A stretch of DNA of 53,730 bases from the NCBI RefSeq assembly GCF_004352835.1, contig NZ_SJSB01000022.1, forward strand, positions 1 through 53,730, given 5' to 3'. Shown here one piece after another: positions 19,145 to 29,005 of this stretch. The notes beneath the pieces are model-generated. The model was given only the letters and a program-made list of their open reading frames with translations. It made no database searches and was not told the origin of the DNA. This DNA is from Marinomonas flavescens (lineage in GTDB: Bacteria; Pseudomonadota; Gammaproteobacteria; Pseudomonadales; Marinomonadaceae). The first letter of the stretch is position 1. Each line of letters begins with the position of its first letter. The position numbers and the translations under genes were made by a program.

Positions 19145-20046
19145 GAATCGCTTTTTTTTCTTTTTATGGTGTTGCTGTGACAAAGTTAAGAGATAACAGC
19201 GGAGGTACAGATTATGGTAACCATTTGTACTATCCTTACAATGTTTATTGTCAATGTTTGTTGTCAAAGGGGCATATGATTGTTGGGACGCATGAATTAT
19301 TCGATGTTGCGATTTTCCTAGATTTAAATGAATCACTTTACTGTACGGCTAAGTCTTTAGGGAAGCATATTAAAAAGATACTAGTTTCTGTTGAATCTCC
19401 TATATATTGTCCTTTTGTTAATAATTTTGAGGTTTTAACTGATGATGTATGGGATTCTGTTTTAAGTTATAATAGAAGTTTTGTGTCTGAAAAAATATTT
19501 CATTATGATATTCCTGTTACTGGAAATATTAATAAGCTTTCTTTCGAATTCCCAGAGAAAAATGCTCGGGGTGTTACTGTGAGCAGTTTTAAAAATGACC
19601 CTAGAGGATACGTTCCTCTTCGTCGAGACAAAATGTTAAAGAGTTTAGCGGAAAATGATGAAATTAACATATTTGGTCATGGTTGGAAAAAAGGAAAAAA
19701 TATAAATGGAAAGACTTCTAATAAGATTGAGTCCATGAAAAAGCATAGTTTTGCATTAGTAATTGAGAACTCGAAGTATGATGGTTATGTTACCGAAAAA
19801 CTAGGTGATGCTATTTTATCAGGATTACCGTCAATTTATTTTGGTGACTTCGATGGTGCAGAAAGAAGATTTCCAGGTACATTTGTTGTCTTAGATGATT
19901 TGAGTTATCACTCTTTTATAAAGTCAAAGTTACAGCTTTTTGAAAATTATAATTATATTGTTAGTAATGTCAAAAAGTCTTTTGAAGAAAGTGATTCTTG
20001 GATGGAAACATTTTTTATCGCTATGGATCGTGCGATTTTTTCATAA
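19141..20046 (+). CDS. Glycosyltransferase family 10 (alpha-1,3-fucosyltransferase-like)
   Basis: The C-terminal half carries the GT10 signature: FALVIENSKYDGYVTEKLGD followed by AILSGLPSIYFGD. This is the donor-binding motif of bacterial and eukaryotic alpha-1,3/4-fucosyltransferases, which use GDP-L-fucose. The 301-residue length is short compared with Helicobacter FucT and lacks its heptad repeats. GDP-fucose genes are present twice in this locus, so the donor is available. The gene overlaps the preceding GT2 gene by four bases. The acceptor is unknown. Confidence 0.85.
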   Translation: MRIAFFSFYGVAVTKLRDNSGGTDYGNHLYYPYNVYCQCLLSKGHMIVGTHELFDVAIFLDLNESLYCTAKSLGKHIKKILVSVESPIYCPFVNNFEVLTDDVWDSVLSYNRSFVSEKIFHYDIPVTGNINKLSFEFPEKNARGVTVSSFKNDPRGYVPLRRDKMLKSLAENDEINIFGHGWKKGKNINGKTSNKIESMKKHSFALVIENSKYDGYVTEKLGDAILSGLPSIYFGDFDGAERRFPGTFVVLDDLSYHSFIKSKLQLFENYNYIVSNVKKSFEESDSWMETFFIAMDRAIFS

Positions 20047-20072
20047 ATTAATTTTTTATTAGGCTGAATATA

Positions 20073-20972
20073 TTGGAAAATTCTAAGTTTTTAGCTCCTA
20101 TTGTCTTATTTGTTTATAATCGCCTTGCTCATACAAAAAAAACGGTACAGGCATTACAATCTAATTATCTTGCTAGCGAGAGTGATTTGTTTATTTACTC
20201 TGATGCTCCTAAAGATGATTCTGCTCTTAATAGTGTTAATCAAGTTCGTAAATTGATTTCTAATATCACGGGTTTTAAAAGTGTTACTGTTTTTGAACAG
20301 AAAAAAAATATTGGTTTGGCTGATTCTATTATTTCTGGTGTTACTGAAATAGTAAATAACTATGGAAAAGTCATTGTGCTTGAAGATGATTTAGTAACCA
20401 GCCCCTCATTTTTAAACTTTATGAATGATGCGCTTAGTTTTTATGAAAATGAAAAGAAAGTGTGGCATATCAGTGGTTGGAATTATCCCATAGATTCTAC
20501 TGATTTAGGTGGTGCTTTTTTATGGCGGACAATGAACTGTTGGGGATGGGCAACTTGGGCAGACCGTTGGAGCCACTTTGAAAAAGATACAGATCAACTA
20601 ATTAAAAGTTTTTCAACGGAAGATATAATAAAGTTCAATCTAGATGGTTATGAGAACTTTTGGGGGCAAGTTCTTTCCAATAAAGAAGGTAAGATAAATA
20701 CATGGGCTATTTATTGGTATGCTACAATTTTTCTTAATAATGGTTTATGTTTAAATCCAAGCCAAACTTATGTAGATAATATTGGACATGATGGTAGTGG
20801 AGTTCATTGTGGCAATACCAAATCTATAGGAGCTGTTGAACCTATTTTGGCAAAAAATAAAATAATAAATTGGCAAAGTACTCTACAAGAATCGGAACTA
20901 GCAGTTGCTAAAATTAAAAAATCACATAAAAAAAGTTTTATTAAAAAAATATGGAATAAATTATGCAAATAG
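20073..20972 (+). CDS. Glycosyltransferase (GT-A fold, GT2/GNT-I-like)
   Basis: The protein starts from TTG 20073 and opens with APIVLFVYNRLAHTKKTVQA. It then shows KNIGLADSIISGV and the metal-binding KVIVLEDDLVTSPSFL. FLWRTMNCWGWATWADRW follows, a tryptophan-rich block found in a group of bacterial sugar transferases distantly related to GNT-I. At 299 residues it is complete for that group. It ends with a lysine-rich tail and overlaps the following methyltransferase by ten bases. Its substrate cannot be inferred. Confidence 0.8.
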   Translation: MENSKFLAPIVLFVYNRLAHTKKTVQALQSNYLASESDLFIYSDAPKDDSALNSVNQVRKLISNITGFKSVTVFEQKKNIGLADSIISGVTEIVNNYGKVIVLEDDLVTSPSFLNFMNDALSFYENEKKVWHISGWNYPIDSTDLGGAFLWRTMNCWGWATWADRWSHFEKDTDQLIKSFSTEDIIKFNLDGYENFWGQVLSNKEGKINTWAIYWYATIFLNNGLCLNPSQTYVDNIGHDGSGVHCGNTKSIGAVEPILAKNKIINWQSTLQESELAVAKIKKSHKKSFIKKIWNKLCK

Positions 20973-21793
20973 AAATTTGGGGATTAAATTTAAATGTATA
21001 TAGTTTAAATGATTTTCAGTTGAGCTATCTCCAATCTTTGCCCCAATCATTGCCTACTGTTGACTGGGTTTGGGCCGAAATGGATAGAATTTGGGATGAT
21101 TGTTCTTTAGATAACTTAAAACCATTCTCTGAACAAAATATCGGCTCTTTTTATGGTCATCCCGTTTGGATTATGAATGGCTTGTTTACTGAAAAAGATA
21201 AAGAAAGCAAGAACCATCGGAAATTATTAGCTGCATATTTGAATGAGAAAAGTTTATTTAATATTGCTGATTATGGTGGTGGTTCCGGTGTTTTAGCAGA
21301 ACAAATAGTCTCAAGCATTTCAAAATCTAAAGTTGATATAGTTGAACCTTATGCTACAGAGTTTTTTAAGCAGAAGTTATCTCACCATACCAATGTAAGT
21401 TTTGTTTCTAATTATTCTTCCGTTAGTTATGACTGTATTATAGCGCAAGATGTTTTGGAACATGTTGAAAACCCTGTTGAAATTGCTTTCGATATGGCGA
21501 GCCATGTAAAAGAAGGTGGGTATGTTATTTTTGCAAATTGCTTTTATCCAGTGATTAAGTGTCATTTACCTTCTACATTTTTTCTTCGTCATACTTTTAA
21601 AAAGGTAATGTCGAAAATGGGACTTACTTATATTGGATCTGTGTCTGGAGTAGGGCATGCTTTAATTTTCCAAAAAAATCACTCTTTAGATCTAGAAAAA
21701 TCATTATGCTGTGCAAAAAAATTAAGGTTCGCAGGGCTATTACTAAATAAAGTTGATCTAGTGGTGAGTAAAGTTAAGCGGCTTTTAAAATGA
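20963..21793 (+). CDS. Class I SAM-dependent methyltransferase
   Basis: This 276-residue protein contains a Rossmann methyltransferase core: NIADYGGGSGVLAEQI (motif I) at about residues 95-110, then VDIVEPYATEF, and DCIIAQDVLEHVENPVE as the post-motif. An N-terminal 90-residue extension has no recognised domain. It sits among glycosyltransferases, overlapping both neighbours, so methylation of a sugar in the glycan is the likely role. Together with the FkbM gene it suggests at least two methylated positions. Confidence 0.82.
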   Translation: MQIEIWGLNLNVYSLNDFQLSYLQSLPQSLPTVDWVWAEMDRIWDDCSLDNLKPFSEQNIGSFYGHPVWIMNGLFTEKDKESKNHRKLLAAYLNEKSLFNIADYGGGSGVLAEQIVSSISKSKVDIVEPYATEFFKQKLSHHTNVSFVSNYSSVSYDCIIAQDVLEHVENPVEIAFDMASHVKEGGYVIFANCFYPVIKCHLPSTFFLRHTFKKVMSKMGLTYIGSVSGVGHALIFQKNHSLDLEKSLCCAKKLRFAGLLLNKVDLVVSKVKRLLK

Positions 21794-23010
21794 AAGTTTT
21801 AATCGTAAATACTTCTGATATTCTGGGCGGCGCTGCTCGAGCAGCTTATCGTCTGCATCAATCTTTGTTGGCTGAAGGTGTAGATAGCCAAATGCTAGTG
21901 CAGTCTAAATCATCCGATGATTTTACAGTGCATGGGCCTGTTACAAAAATTCGAAAAGGGTTGGCTAAGTTAAGGCCGCTATTAGATAGCCTCCCTGTTA
22001 GATTCTATAAAAATCGAACTCAAACGCTGTTTAGCCCAAGTTGGTTGCCTTTTTCAGATATCGTGTCGCGCATTAATCAGATTAACCCAGATGTAGTCCA
22101 TCTTCATTGGATTGCTGGAGGTATGATGCGTATTGAAGATATTGCGAAAATCAAAGCACCTATTGTGTGGAGCCTCCATGATATGTGGCCTTTTACCGAT
22201 GGTTATCATTACGACGCTAAGTTTGATATAGAGAATAATGTTCTGCCTGAAATCGCAAAAAGCGCCTTGCAAAGCAATAATTTGAAACGTAAGCGTAAAG
22301 CGTATCGAAAAGTTGAAAATATGACGATTGTTGGCTTAAGTGAATGGCTTGCTAATTGCTCTAAAAAAAGTGATGTTTTGGGTGATAAGAATCATATACG
22401 GTTGCCAAATCCAATAAATACGAGTGCTTATTCTCCGTTTTCCAAAATAAAGGCGAGAGAGCTTTTGAACCTACCATTAGATAAAAATTTAATTTTATTC
22501 GGTGCTATGGGAGCCACAAGTGATCCTAGAAAAGGTTACAAGCAATTAAGTGACGCCTTAAAGGCTGTTGATTCAAAAAATACAGAGCTGATTGTGTTTG
22601 GTTCCAGTGCTCCTAATAATGGTAATGTTTTTTCTCAAAAAACTCACTATCTAGGGACACTACACGATGATGTGACTTTGCGAGTGTTGTACAGTGCGGC
22701 AGATGTGATAGTGGTTCCCAGCCTACAAGAAAATTTATCTAATGCGATTATGGAAAGTCTTGCCTGTGGTACGCCAGTTGTAGGCTTCGATATTGGTGGA
22801 AATTCTGATTTAATTGACCATAAAAGCAATGGCTATTTGGCTAAACCATACAATACAGTAGATTTAGCAGAGGGCATTAGTTGGGTGTTGAATCACCCCA
22901 TGCCATCCGAACTTAGTACTAATGCTAGAGAAAAAGTGTTAGCTAATTTCGACAGTAAGCTGGTTGCGACCCAGTATATTGATTTGTATAAAGGAATTCT
23001 TAAAAAATGA
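21790..23010 (+). CDS. Glycosyltransferase family 4 protein
   Basis: This 406-residue GT-B enzyme opens with a GT4 acceptor-domain motif, [20 protein letters not shown]. It has [12 protein letters not shown] and [15 protein letters not shown], typical of a WbcM/WcaK-like subgroup. The donor-domain motif is [20 protein letters not shown], with the E-x7-E retaining signature. Start and stop overlap the neighbouring genes by four bases on both sides. GC content is higher than in the genes just upstream, marking the edge of the AT-rich insert. Confidence 0.88.
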   Translation: MKVLIVNTSDILGGAARAAYRLHQSLLAEGVDSQMLVQSKSSDDFTVHGPVTKIRKGLAKLRPLLDSLPVRFYKNRTQTLFSPSWLPFSDIVSRINQINPDVVHLHWIAGGMMRIEDIAKIKAPIVWSLHDMWPFTDGYHYDAKFDIENNVLPEIAKSALQSNNLKRKRKAYRKVENMTIVGLSEWLANCSKKSDVLGDKNHIRLPNPINTSAYSPFSKIKARELLNLPLDKNLILFGAMGATSDPRKGYKQLSDALKAVDSKNTELIVFGSSAPNNGNVFSQKTHYLGTLHDDVTLRVLYSAADVIVVPSLQENLSNAIMESLACGTPVVGFDIGGNSDLIDHKSNGYLAKPYNTVDLAEGISWVLNHPMPSELSTNAREKVLANFDSKLVATQYIDLYKGILKK

Positions 23011-24125
23011 AAAAAGCACTTATTACAGGTATTACAGGTCAAGATGGTTCTTACTTAGCTGAATTTTTATTGAAAAAAGGCTATGAGGTCCATGGCATTA
23101 AGCGCCGAGCATCTTCTCTTAATACCCAACGTATTGATCATTTATATCAAGATCCTCATGAGCCGAATCCAAAGTTGAAATTGCACTATGGCGATTTGAC
23201 AGACAGCTCTAACTTAACACGTATTTTGCAAGAAGTTCAGCCAGATGAAGTGTATAACTTAGGGGCGCAGTCTCATGTTGCTGTCTCTTTTGAGTCTCCT
23301 GAGTATACGGCTGATGTAGATGGCATGGGGACGTTACGTTTATTAGAGGCGATTCGCTTTTTAGGCTTGGAAAAGAAAACGCGCTTTTATCAAGCGTCTA
23401 CTTCTGAGTTATATGGTTTGGTTCAAGAAACGCCTCAAAAAGAAACAACACCATTTTACCCTCGCTCTCCTTATGCGGTTGCTAAGCTATACGCATATTG
23501 GATTACTGTTAATTATCGTGAAAGCTACGGTATGTATGCGTGCAATGGTATTTTGTTTAACCATGAGTCTCCTCGTCGCGGTGAAACTTTTGTTACCCGT
23601 AAAATTACCCGTGGTTTAGCGAACATAGCGCAAGGGTTAGAGAATTGTTTGTACATGGGGAACATGGATGCACTTCGTGATTGGGGCCATGCGAAAGACT
23701 ATGTAGAAATGCAGTGGCTTATGCTTCAACAAGAAGCGCCAGAAGACTTTGTTATCGCAACTGGAGTTCAATATACTGTTCGTCAGTTTATTCAATGGAG
23801 TGCACTGGAGTTAGGCATTGAACTTGAATTCAAAGGTGAAGGTGTTGACGAAGTTGCTGTTGTAACGTCTATCCAAGGTAGTCACGCTCCTAGTGTAAAA
23901 GTAGGTGATGTGATCGTAAAAGTGGATACACGTTACTTCCGTCCTGCTGAAGTAGAAACACTACTAGGTGATCCTAGTAATGCAAAAAACAAGCTAGGCT
24001 GGGTCCCAACGACTACTGTTCAAGAAATGTGTGCTGAAATGGTATTAGAAGATTTAAAAATTGCTAAGCAGCATGCCTTTATGAAAGCCAACGGTTATGA
24101 AGTACCTATGGCTCAGGAGATTTAA
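23007..24125 (+). CDS. gmd: GDP-mannose 4,6-dehydratase (copy 2)
   Basis: This second GDP-mannose 4,6-dehydratase has 372 residues, with GITGQDG at 8-14 and [12 protein letters not shown] around the catalytic Tyr-Lys. It keeps all motifs of copy 1 and differs by scattered substitutions, such as [11 protein letters not shown] in place of [11 protein letters not shown]. The ATG overlaps the preceding glycosyltransferase stop. It is followed immediately by a second fcl gene, so the whole pair is duplicated. It may be a native allele retained beside an acquired one, or the reverse. Confidence 0.95.
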   Translation: MKKALITGITGQDGSYLAEFLLKKGYEVHGIKRRASSLNTQRIDHLYQDPHEPNPKLKLHYGDLTDSSNLTRILQEVQPDEVYNLGAQSHVAVSFESPEYTADVDGMGTLRLLEAIRFLGLEKKTRFYQASTSELYGLVQETPQKETTPFYPRSPYAVAKLYAYWITVNYRESYGMYACNGILFNHESPRRGETFVTRKITRGLANIAQGLENCLYMGNMDALRDWGHAKDYVEMQWLMLQQEAPEDFVIATGVQYTVRQFIQWSALELGIELEFKGEGVDEVAVVTSIQGSHAPSVKVGDVIVKVDTRYFRPAEVETLLGDPSNAKNKLGWVPTTTVQEMCAEMVLEDLKIAKQHAFMKANGYEVPMAQEI

Positions 24126-25097
24126 GTGGTAAACCTAGATTCAAATATTTTTGTTGCTGGTCATCGCGGCATGGTTGGCTCTGCTATTGTTCGTCAGTTA
24201 GAAGCGAATGGTTATCGAAATATTATTACACGCACTTCTAGCGAGTTAGATTTGACGAATCAAGCAGCGGTTGCTGCTTTTTTTGCAGAGCAAAGAATTG
24301 ATGAAGTTTATTTAGCGGCAGCTAAAGTAGGTGGTATTCATGCGAACAACACCTATCCTGCAGACTTTATTTATCAAAACTTAATGATAGAAGCGAATGT
24401 CATTCAGCAAGCTTATGCTAATGGCTTACAAAAGCTTTTGTTTCTAGGATCTTCATGTATTTATCCAAAGCTCGCAGAGCAACCTATGGCTGAGTCCGCT
24501 TTATTAAATGGCTATTTAGAACCAACTAATGAGCCTTATGCGATTGCTAAAATAGCCGGTATTAAGCTATGTGAGTCTTATAATCGTCAATATGGTGTTG
24601 ATTACCGCAGCGTTATGCCGACCAATCTTTATGGCCCCGGTGATAATTATCACCCAGAAAACAGCCATGTTATACCCGCTTTAATTCGTCGGATTCATGA
24701 AGCGAAACAAGCTAATTTGAGCGAGGTTGTTATTTGGGGGACAGGCACGGCAAAGCGTGAGTTTTTACATGTGGATGACATGGCTACCGCGAGTATTTTT
24801 GTGATGAATTTGGATAAAGGTATTTACGAGAGCCATACTGACCCAATGCAAAGTCATATCAATGTTGGAACGGGGACAGATTGCTCTATTCTAGAGGTTG
24901 CTCAAACGATTTCCGATGTGGTAGGTTTTAAAGGTCTGATTACAACAGACCCTAGTAAACCTGATGGCGCACCAAGAAAATTGATGAATGTAGATCGACT
25001 TCGTCAGCTTGGTTGGGAGGCTAGTATAGAGTTAGAATCAGGTCTTAAAAATACTTATGAGTGGTTTTTCTCTAATTTGGGCTTAAATCGCACTTAA
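24126..25097 (+). CDS. fcl: GDP-L-fucose synthase (copy 2)
   Basis: This 323-residue SDR starts at GTG 24126, directly after the gmd stop. It shows GHRGMVG at about residues 12-18, [12 protein letters not shown] and the YAIAK active site. It is collinear with copy 1 at 5024-5995. The product is GDP-L-fucose. The last bases of the gene form one arm of a palindrome (25088-25106). No further gene follows closely, so an operon may end here. Confidence 0.95.
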   Translation: MVNLDSNIFVAGHRGMVGSAIVRQLEANGYRNIITRTSSELDLTNQAAVAAFFAEQRIDEVYLAAAKVGGIHANNTYPADFIYQNLMIEANVIQQAYANGLQKLLFLGSSCIYPKLAEQPMAESALLNGYLEPTNEPYAIAKIAGIKLCESYNRQYGVDYRSVMPTNLYGPGDNYHPENSHVIPALIRRIHEAKQANLSEVVIWGTGTAKREFLHVDDMATASIFVMNLDKGIYESHTDPMQSHINVGTGTDCSILEVAQTISDVVGFKGLITTDPSKPDGAPRKLMNVDRLRQLGWEASIELESGLKNTYEWFFSNLGLNRT

Positions 25098-25106
25098 TAA
25101 GTGCGA
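25088..25106 (+). terminator. Palindrome at the end of the second fcl gene
   Basis: TCGCACTTA and TAAGTGCGA form a perfect 9-base repeat with a one-base centre, overlapping the stop codon at 25095-25097. No T tract follows, so it is not a standard intrinsic terminator. It could block 3' exonucleases or bind a protein. Confidence 0.35.
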
Positions 25107-25242
25107 TACAGCAAAGAAACTGTAGAATCGACCAGATGATGACTTTGCTTTTCATTTCTTTTAGATGTTTTTTGCGTTTTTCTTCCTAAGTATCCTTTTT
25201 AGTAAATACTGTATTATATTCAAATGAGCTCTAAGATTTAAT

Positions 25243-25968
25243 ATGAATAAAATTAGCGTAATTACAGCGACATACAATGCTATTGAGCATATTCCTAGAC
25301 TCATTGAAAGTTTACGAGCACAAACAGATCAAGATTATGAGTGGGTTGTTGCTGACGGAAAATCTGAAGATGGCACGGTTCAGTTGTTAAATAGTATTAA
25401 CGATTTAAATATTACTATTAGTTCAGAGAAAGATTTTGGTATCTATGACGCTCTGAACCGAGGTGTTATTGCATCAAAAGGTGACTTCTATTTAGTTATC
25501 GGTGCTGATGATTATCTTTTTCCTGATGCAATTGAAAATTTCAAGAAAGAAATTAGCAACTCGGTTGATGTTGTTACATCTAGTGTAGCAACAGTCAACG
25601 GTGTTAAAAAGTTTAAGCAGTCGTGGGCTTGGCTGTACGGAATGCAAGGTATAATCTCCGGTCATGCAGTGAGCACCATTTTTAGAAAGAATTTACATGA
25701 TAAAGTAGGTCTATATTCAAACCAATTTCCTATTGCTGCAGATCAGTTGTTTGTAAAGAAAATTTATATATATGGTGCAAAGGTGAAGGTTGCTGATTTT
25801 ACTGCAGGGTACTTTAATCATCAAGGGCTCAGCGGCTCAAATATAGCAGGATCTCTAAGTGAAACTTTTAGAGTGCAGCTTATAACTGAGAAATTTAATT
25901 TCATTCAAGTGTTAATTTTTATTCTTCGCATTATAAAAAATTATAGACTTTTAAAAGATAAATTATGA
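25243..25968 (+). CDS. Glycosyltransferase family 2 protein (WcaA-like)
   Basis: This 241-residue GT-A enzyme begins ISVITATYNAIEHIPRLIES. It contains the donor-site segment WVVADGKSEDGT and the metal-binding VIGADDYLFPDA, with SEKDFGIYDALNRG between them. These motifs define the short GT2 group that includes colanic-acid type transferases. It stands alone, with 145 bases upstream and over 300 downstream. The sugar it transfers is unknown. Confidence 0.87.
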   Translation: MNKISVITATYNAIEHIPRLIESLRAQTDQDYEWVVADGKSEDGTVQLLNSINDLNITISSEKDFGIYDALNRGVIASKGDFYLVIGADDYLFPDAIENFKKEISNSVDVVTSSVATVNGVKKFKQSWAWLYGMQGIISGHAVSTIFRKNLHDKVGLYSNQFPIAADQLFVKKIYIYGAKVKVADFTAGYFNHQGLSGSNIAGSLSETFRVQLITEKFNFIQVLIFILRIIKNYRLLKDKL

Positions 25969-25994
25969 TTTCTTTAATTTTTATTTAATATACT

Positions 25995-26026
25995 GTTTAT
26001 GAGTTTATGAGTTTATGAGTTTATGA
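25995..26026 (+). repeat. Four tandem copies of GTTTATGA
   Basis: Four perfect consecutive copies of an 8-base unit lie in the spacer (25969-26284) between two glycosyltransferase genes. The rest of this spacer shows no gene. The repeat could vary in number by slippage, but it is outside coding sequence and any effect is unknown. Confidence 0.8.
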
Positions 26027-26284
26027 GATGTTATTTTCTTGTGTGATTCCTTTTCTATTAAAATAGCACTTTAGGTAAATGGAATGGTATCAGAGCGCAA
26101 ACTGGGTAAAAATTATAGTTGGTGTATTTCTTAAATTAAATTTTAAATAATTCGACGCCGTTTTACTGTTATGTACCGCTTGGCGTTGATGTTTGAAATG
26201 TTATCTCAATTATATTATAAAGATCATTACCGTTATTCTTTAGGATTTAGTTTTTTTTCAGGTAGTCAAGGAGGTAATAAATAT

Positions 26285-27169
26285 ATGCTCAATAGTATAG
26301 CCATTGAAGTAACGGAAAGAGCTTTTTTGCCAGAATCCTATGCTTACCGGGACTATTTTCGTCAACACGGACTTAAATGTGATATCCTGAAAAAAGGAGA
26401 TAAAAGTCTATTTGATTATGATGCAGTGATGTTATTTCATGGTTTTCATCCGTTTTGGCGTAAGTATCCCTCTATTATTATTGGAGAATATCATTCCCTA
26501 AGTGTTAGTCGATTTTCTAGAGTAAAAGATTTAATCAAAAGAATAATTAATGTTAGATCTGATTTATATATATTTCTGAATGAAGAAATACGTAAGAAGA
26601 TGTGGTTTTCTGATCGCAAAAACTATTTTTTACGCAGTATGGGGTATAGTAAAACTGGCTTTGAAACCTTCAATGATGAAGTGAAAAAATTCGATGTCGT
26701 ATATTGTGGTAGCTATAGAGATGGGGTTTTTGAAATTATCGAGAAAGTTGCAGAAATTGGTTTAAGTATTGCTGTGGTAGGCTTTGAAGTACCTCTAAAA
26801 CATAAAAAAATAACTAGTTTTGGAAGAAAAACACTCAAAGAAGCGCGTCAAATTATTTCCCAAGCCAAAGTTGGTCTGAACTACACTCCAGATGTCTTTC
26901 CTTTAAATATTCAGGACTCTACTAAGGTTATAGAATATTGTGCTGCAGGATTGGGTGTTATTACAAACCGCTACAAATGGGTAGATGAATTTGAAAAGTC
27001 TAGGAATGCTGTTTTTTTAAGTTTAGACAGTGTAGAAACAAAAAAAGATGTATTAGAATTTAATTTTAAAGTTCCTGATCTAGATGATCTTGATTGGAAT
27101 GTTTTGCTAGATAGAACAGGTATTGTTGAATATTTTGCAAAAATTGAAAATGGATGTGCTAAAAAATGA
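26285..27169 (+). CDS. Glycosyltransferase (GT-B, family 1/4-like)
   Basis: The donor-binding region VGLNYTPDVFPLNIQDSTKVIEYCAAGLGVITN fits a GT-B transferase, and VVYCGSYRDGVFEIIEKV is the inter-domain start of the donor half. I chose ATG 26285 (294 residues) because AGGAGG lies ten bases upstream. The open frame reaches back to 26171 but has no ribosome site there. The N-terminal half is small and lacks a recognised acceptor motif. Substrate is unknown. Confidence 0.72.
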   Translation: MLNSIAIEVTERAFLPESYAYRDYFRQHGLKCDILKKGDKSLFDYDAVMLFHGFHPFWRKYPSIIIGEYHSLSVSRFSRVKDLIKRIINVRSDLYIFLNEEIRKKMWFSDRKNYFLRSMGYSKTGFETFNDEVKKFDVVYCGSYRDGVFEIIEKVAEIGLSIAVVGFEVPLKHKKITSFGRKTLKEARQIISQAKVGLNYTPDVFPLNIQDSTKVIEYCAAGLGVITNRYKWVDEFEKSRNAVFLSLDSVETKKDVLEFNFKVPDLDDLDWNVLLDRTGIVEYFAKIENGCAKK

Positions 27170-27251
27170 ATGGTTTTTATTACCGGAGTTACTGATTTTT
27201 CAAATGTAGTAATTGTGTTTGATATGCCTTGTATAACTAAAATGTGCGAGA

Positions 27252-27443
27252 GCTGACGGTAAGGTTGTTCCGCTGAAAGACCTATAAGTATTAGCGAATG
27301 TTATATCAGAATCTTTACATGAAAAACAAAATCTCCCTGAAAAGTGGCCGATAACAAAACAAGCCTATCGAGAGCGTATAGTAGAAAGCTTTAGTGTTGA
27401 GGTAATGGCATCGAAGTATGGTATTGTCTGCTCCAATAAGTAA
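27252..27443 (+). pseudogene. C-terminal remnant of a GT4-type glycosyltransferase
   Basis: The frame from 27288 to the stop at 27441-27443 reads VLANVISESLHEKQNLPEKW and then YRERIVESFSVEVMASKYG, the usual C-terminal helices of GT4 enzymes. Just upstream, in another frame, ADGKVVPLKDL matches the GxVVPxxD segment that precedes this helix. A frameshift near 27284 separates them and the rest of the gene is gone. It suggests loss or replacement of a transferase at this spot. Confidence 0.6.
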
Positions 27444-27535
27444 TTTTGCTATTATTAGCCAGTATATTTTACTATTTTTTTATTTTTACCTAAATGGTTA
27501 TTTATTCTTCTACTGCAAGTGTATATGAGGTTTTT

Positions 27536-28666
27536 TTGAAAATTGCATTTATATCCCAAAATGTTGCTCCTATTTTAGGTTTTAGGCGAGACCTGATTAT
27601 TCATTTGGTGAGTAAAGGCCATACTGTCTATGCCTTTGCTTTAGATTATACTTCTGATTCTGTAGAAGCGCTGAAAGCATTAGGTGCTATACCGATAGCG
27701 TATTCACTCAATAAGTCTGGTATGAATCCAATTATCGATTTGAAAGATACCTGGTTGTTGTCGCGTAAATTAAAAAAAATCGCCCCAGATGTTGTATTTA
27801 GCTTTTTTGTTAAGCCTTCAATATATGGTACCTTAGCTGCGAAATTAGCAGGTGTACCGCGACGTATAGCTATGTTAGAAGGTTTGGGATATATGCATAC
27901 GCCTGGAAAAACAGGCTTTTCTATTAAGAAACGACTATTACAGGTCATTCATGGTCTGCTTTGCTCATTTTCCTATCAATTTGCTGATGAGGTCTTGTTT
28001 TTAAATAATGATGATCCAAAAGATCTTGCAAAGTTTGCGTGGCTAAATAAGTATAAGCTAAAAGTTATTGGGCCAATTGGCCTAAACCTAAAAAATTACC
28101 CATTCTGTCCGGTAAATAGCACTGCCCCAGTACGTTTTATTCTAATTGCGCGTTTGTTAGCTGAAAAAGGAATTTTTGAATATTTGGAAGCCGCTCGAAT
28201 TGTAAAAAATCAATATCCTCATGTTGAATTTGTCGTATTGGGAGGGCTTGATCCAGATAACCCTGCAGCGCTTACATCATCTCAGCTTGATGAGGTAATC
28301 AACGACGGCATTATTATTTATCCGGGACATGTCAAAAATGTTTCTGAATGGATAGCTGGGTCTCATGTCTTTGTACTTCCTTCTTACCGGGAGGGTTATC
28401 CTCGCTCTACACAAGAGGCTATGTCGATTGGTCGCGCTGTAATTACGACTGATGTACCAGGATGTCGAGAAACTGTCATTAATGGTGTTAATGGTTTTAT
28501 TGTGCCAGCATTTGACGCTCAAGCACTTGTTAAAAAAATGAAATTTTTAAGCGAAAATCCATTTGAGGTGCAGCGAATGGGAGAAGAAAGTGCCCGGATA
28601 GCTTCGGAAAAATTTGATGTACATAAAATCAATTTACTATTTGAAAATATTTTTCTTGGGAAGTAG
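27536..28666 (+). CDS. Glycosyltransferase family 4 protein
   Basis: The TTG at 27536 with GAGG upstream gives MKIAFISQNVAPILGFRRDL, a typical GT4 N-terminus. The protein has FSFFVKPSIYGTLAAKLAGV and LEGLGYMHT in the acceptor half, and VLPSYREGYPRSTQEAMSIG with the E-x7-E motif in the donor half. An upstream ATG at 27494 would add 14 residues that match nothing in the family. At 376 residues it resembles WbaZ/CapM/PglA-like transferases that often act second, on the initiating sugar. That fits its place just before pglC. Confidence 0.85.
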   Translation: MKIAFISQNVAPILGFRRDLIIHLVSKGHTVYAFALDYTSDSVEALKALGAIPIAYSLNKSGMNPIIDLKDTWLLSRKLKKIAPDVVFSFFVKPSIYGTLAAKLAGVPRRIAMLEGLGYMHTPGKTGFSIKKRLLQVIHGLLCSFSYQFADEVLFLNNDDPKDLAKFAWLNKYKLKVIGPIGLNLKNYPFCPVNSTAPVRFILIARLLAEKGIFEYLEAARIVKNQYPHVEFVVLGGLDPDNPAALTSSQLDEVINDGIIIYPGHVKNVSEWIAGSHVFVLPSYREGYPRSTQEAMSIGRAVITTDVPGCRETVINGVNGFIVPAFDAQALVKKMKFLSENPFEVQRMGEESARIASEKFDVHKINLLFENIFLGK

Positions 28667-29005
28667 TATTTATAAATTATTGTTGATTATAGTTAAGTGG
28701 TTGTTTTTCGGTTTTTATCTTGAAAATATTTATGCTTTCGTCGCTTTTCTATTTGGTCGATTTGTTTTTATATTTTTCGTATTTAAGGGTTTTTATATTC
28801 AATTGGTGTGATTGATAAATCGTTTTTAGCTTTTTAATAAAAATCAAACAGAATATCAATTGGATAGATTCATAGATAAAGCGCGAGATGGTTTGTTTGT
28901 AGTTTCTCTTCCTGTTTTCTTGTGTTTTTCTTATTTATCAAGATAAATTAAAGTATAATTTAAACATTGAAAGTTCTCTGATTTTTAATATTGAAATGGG
29001 GTTGT
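28667..29005. other. AT-rich spacer before pglC
   Basis: No gene is supported. A short hydrophobic frame crossing the end of the preceding glycosyltransferase gene lacks any recognised motif or ribosome site. TATAAT at 28954-28959 could be a -10 box for the pglC-pglF group, but no good -35 box is seen at the usual distance. Confidence 0.4.

Noticed and set aside
28614..28811. Small membrane protein after the GT4 gene
   Set aside because: The 65-residue hydrophobic frame overlaps the end of the glycosyltransferase in another frame, has no ribosome site, and AT-rich DNA easily encodes Phe/Leu/Ile runs.
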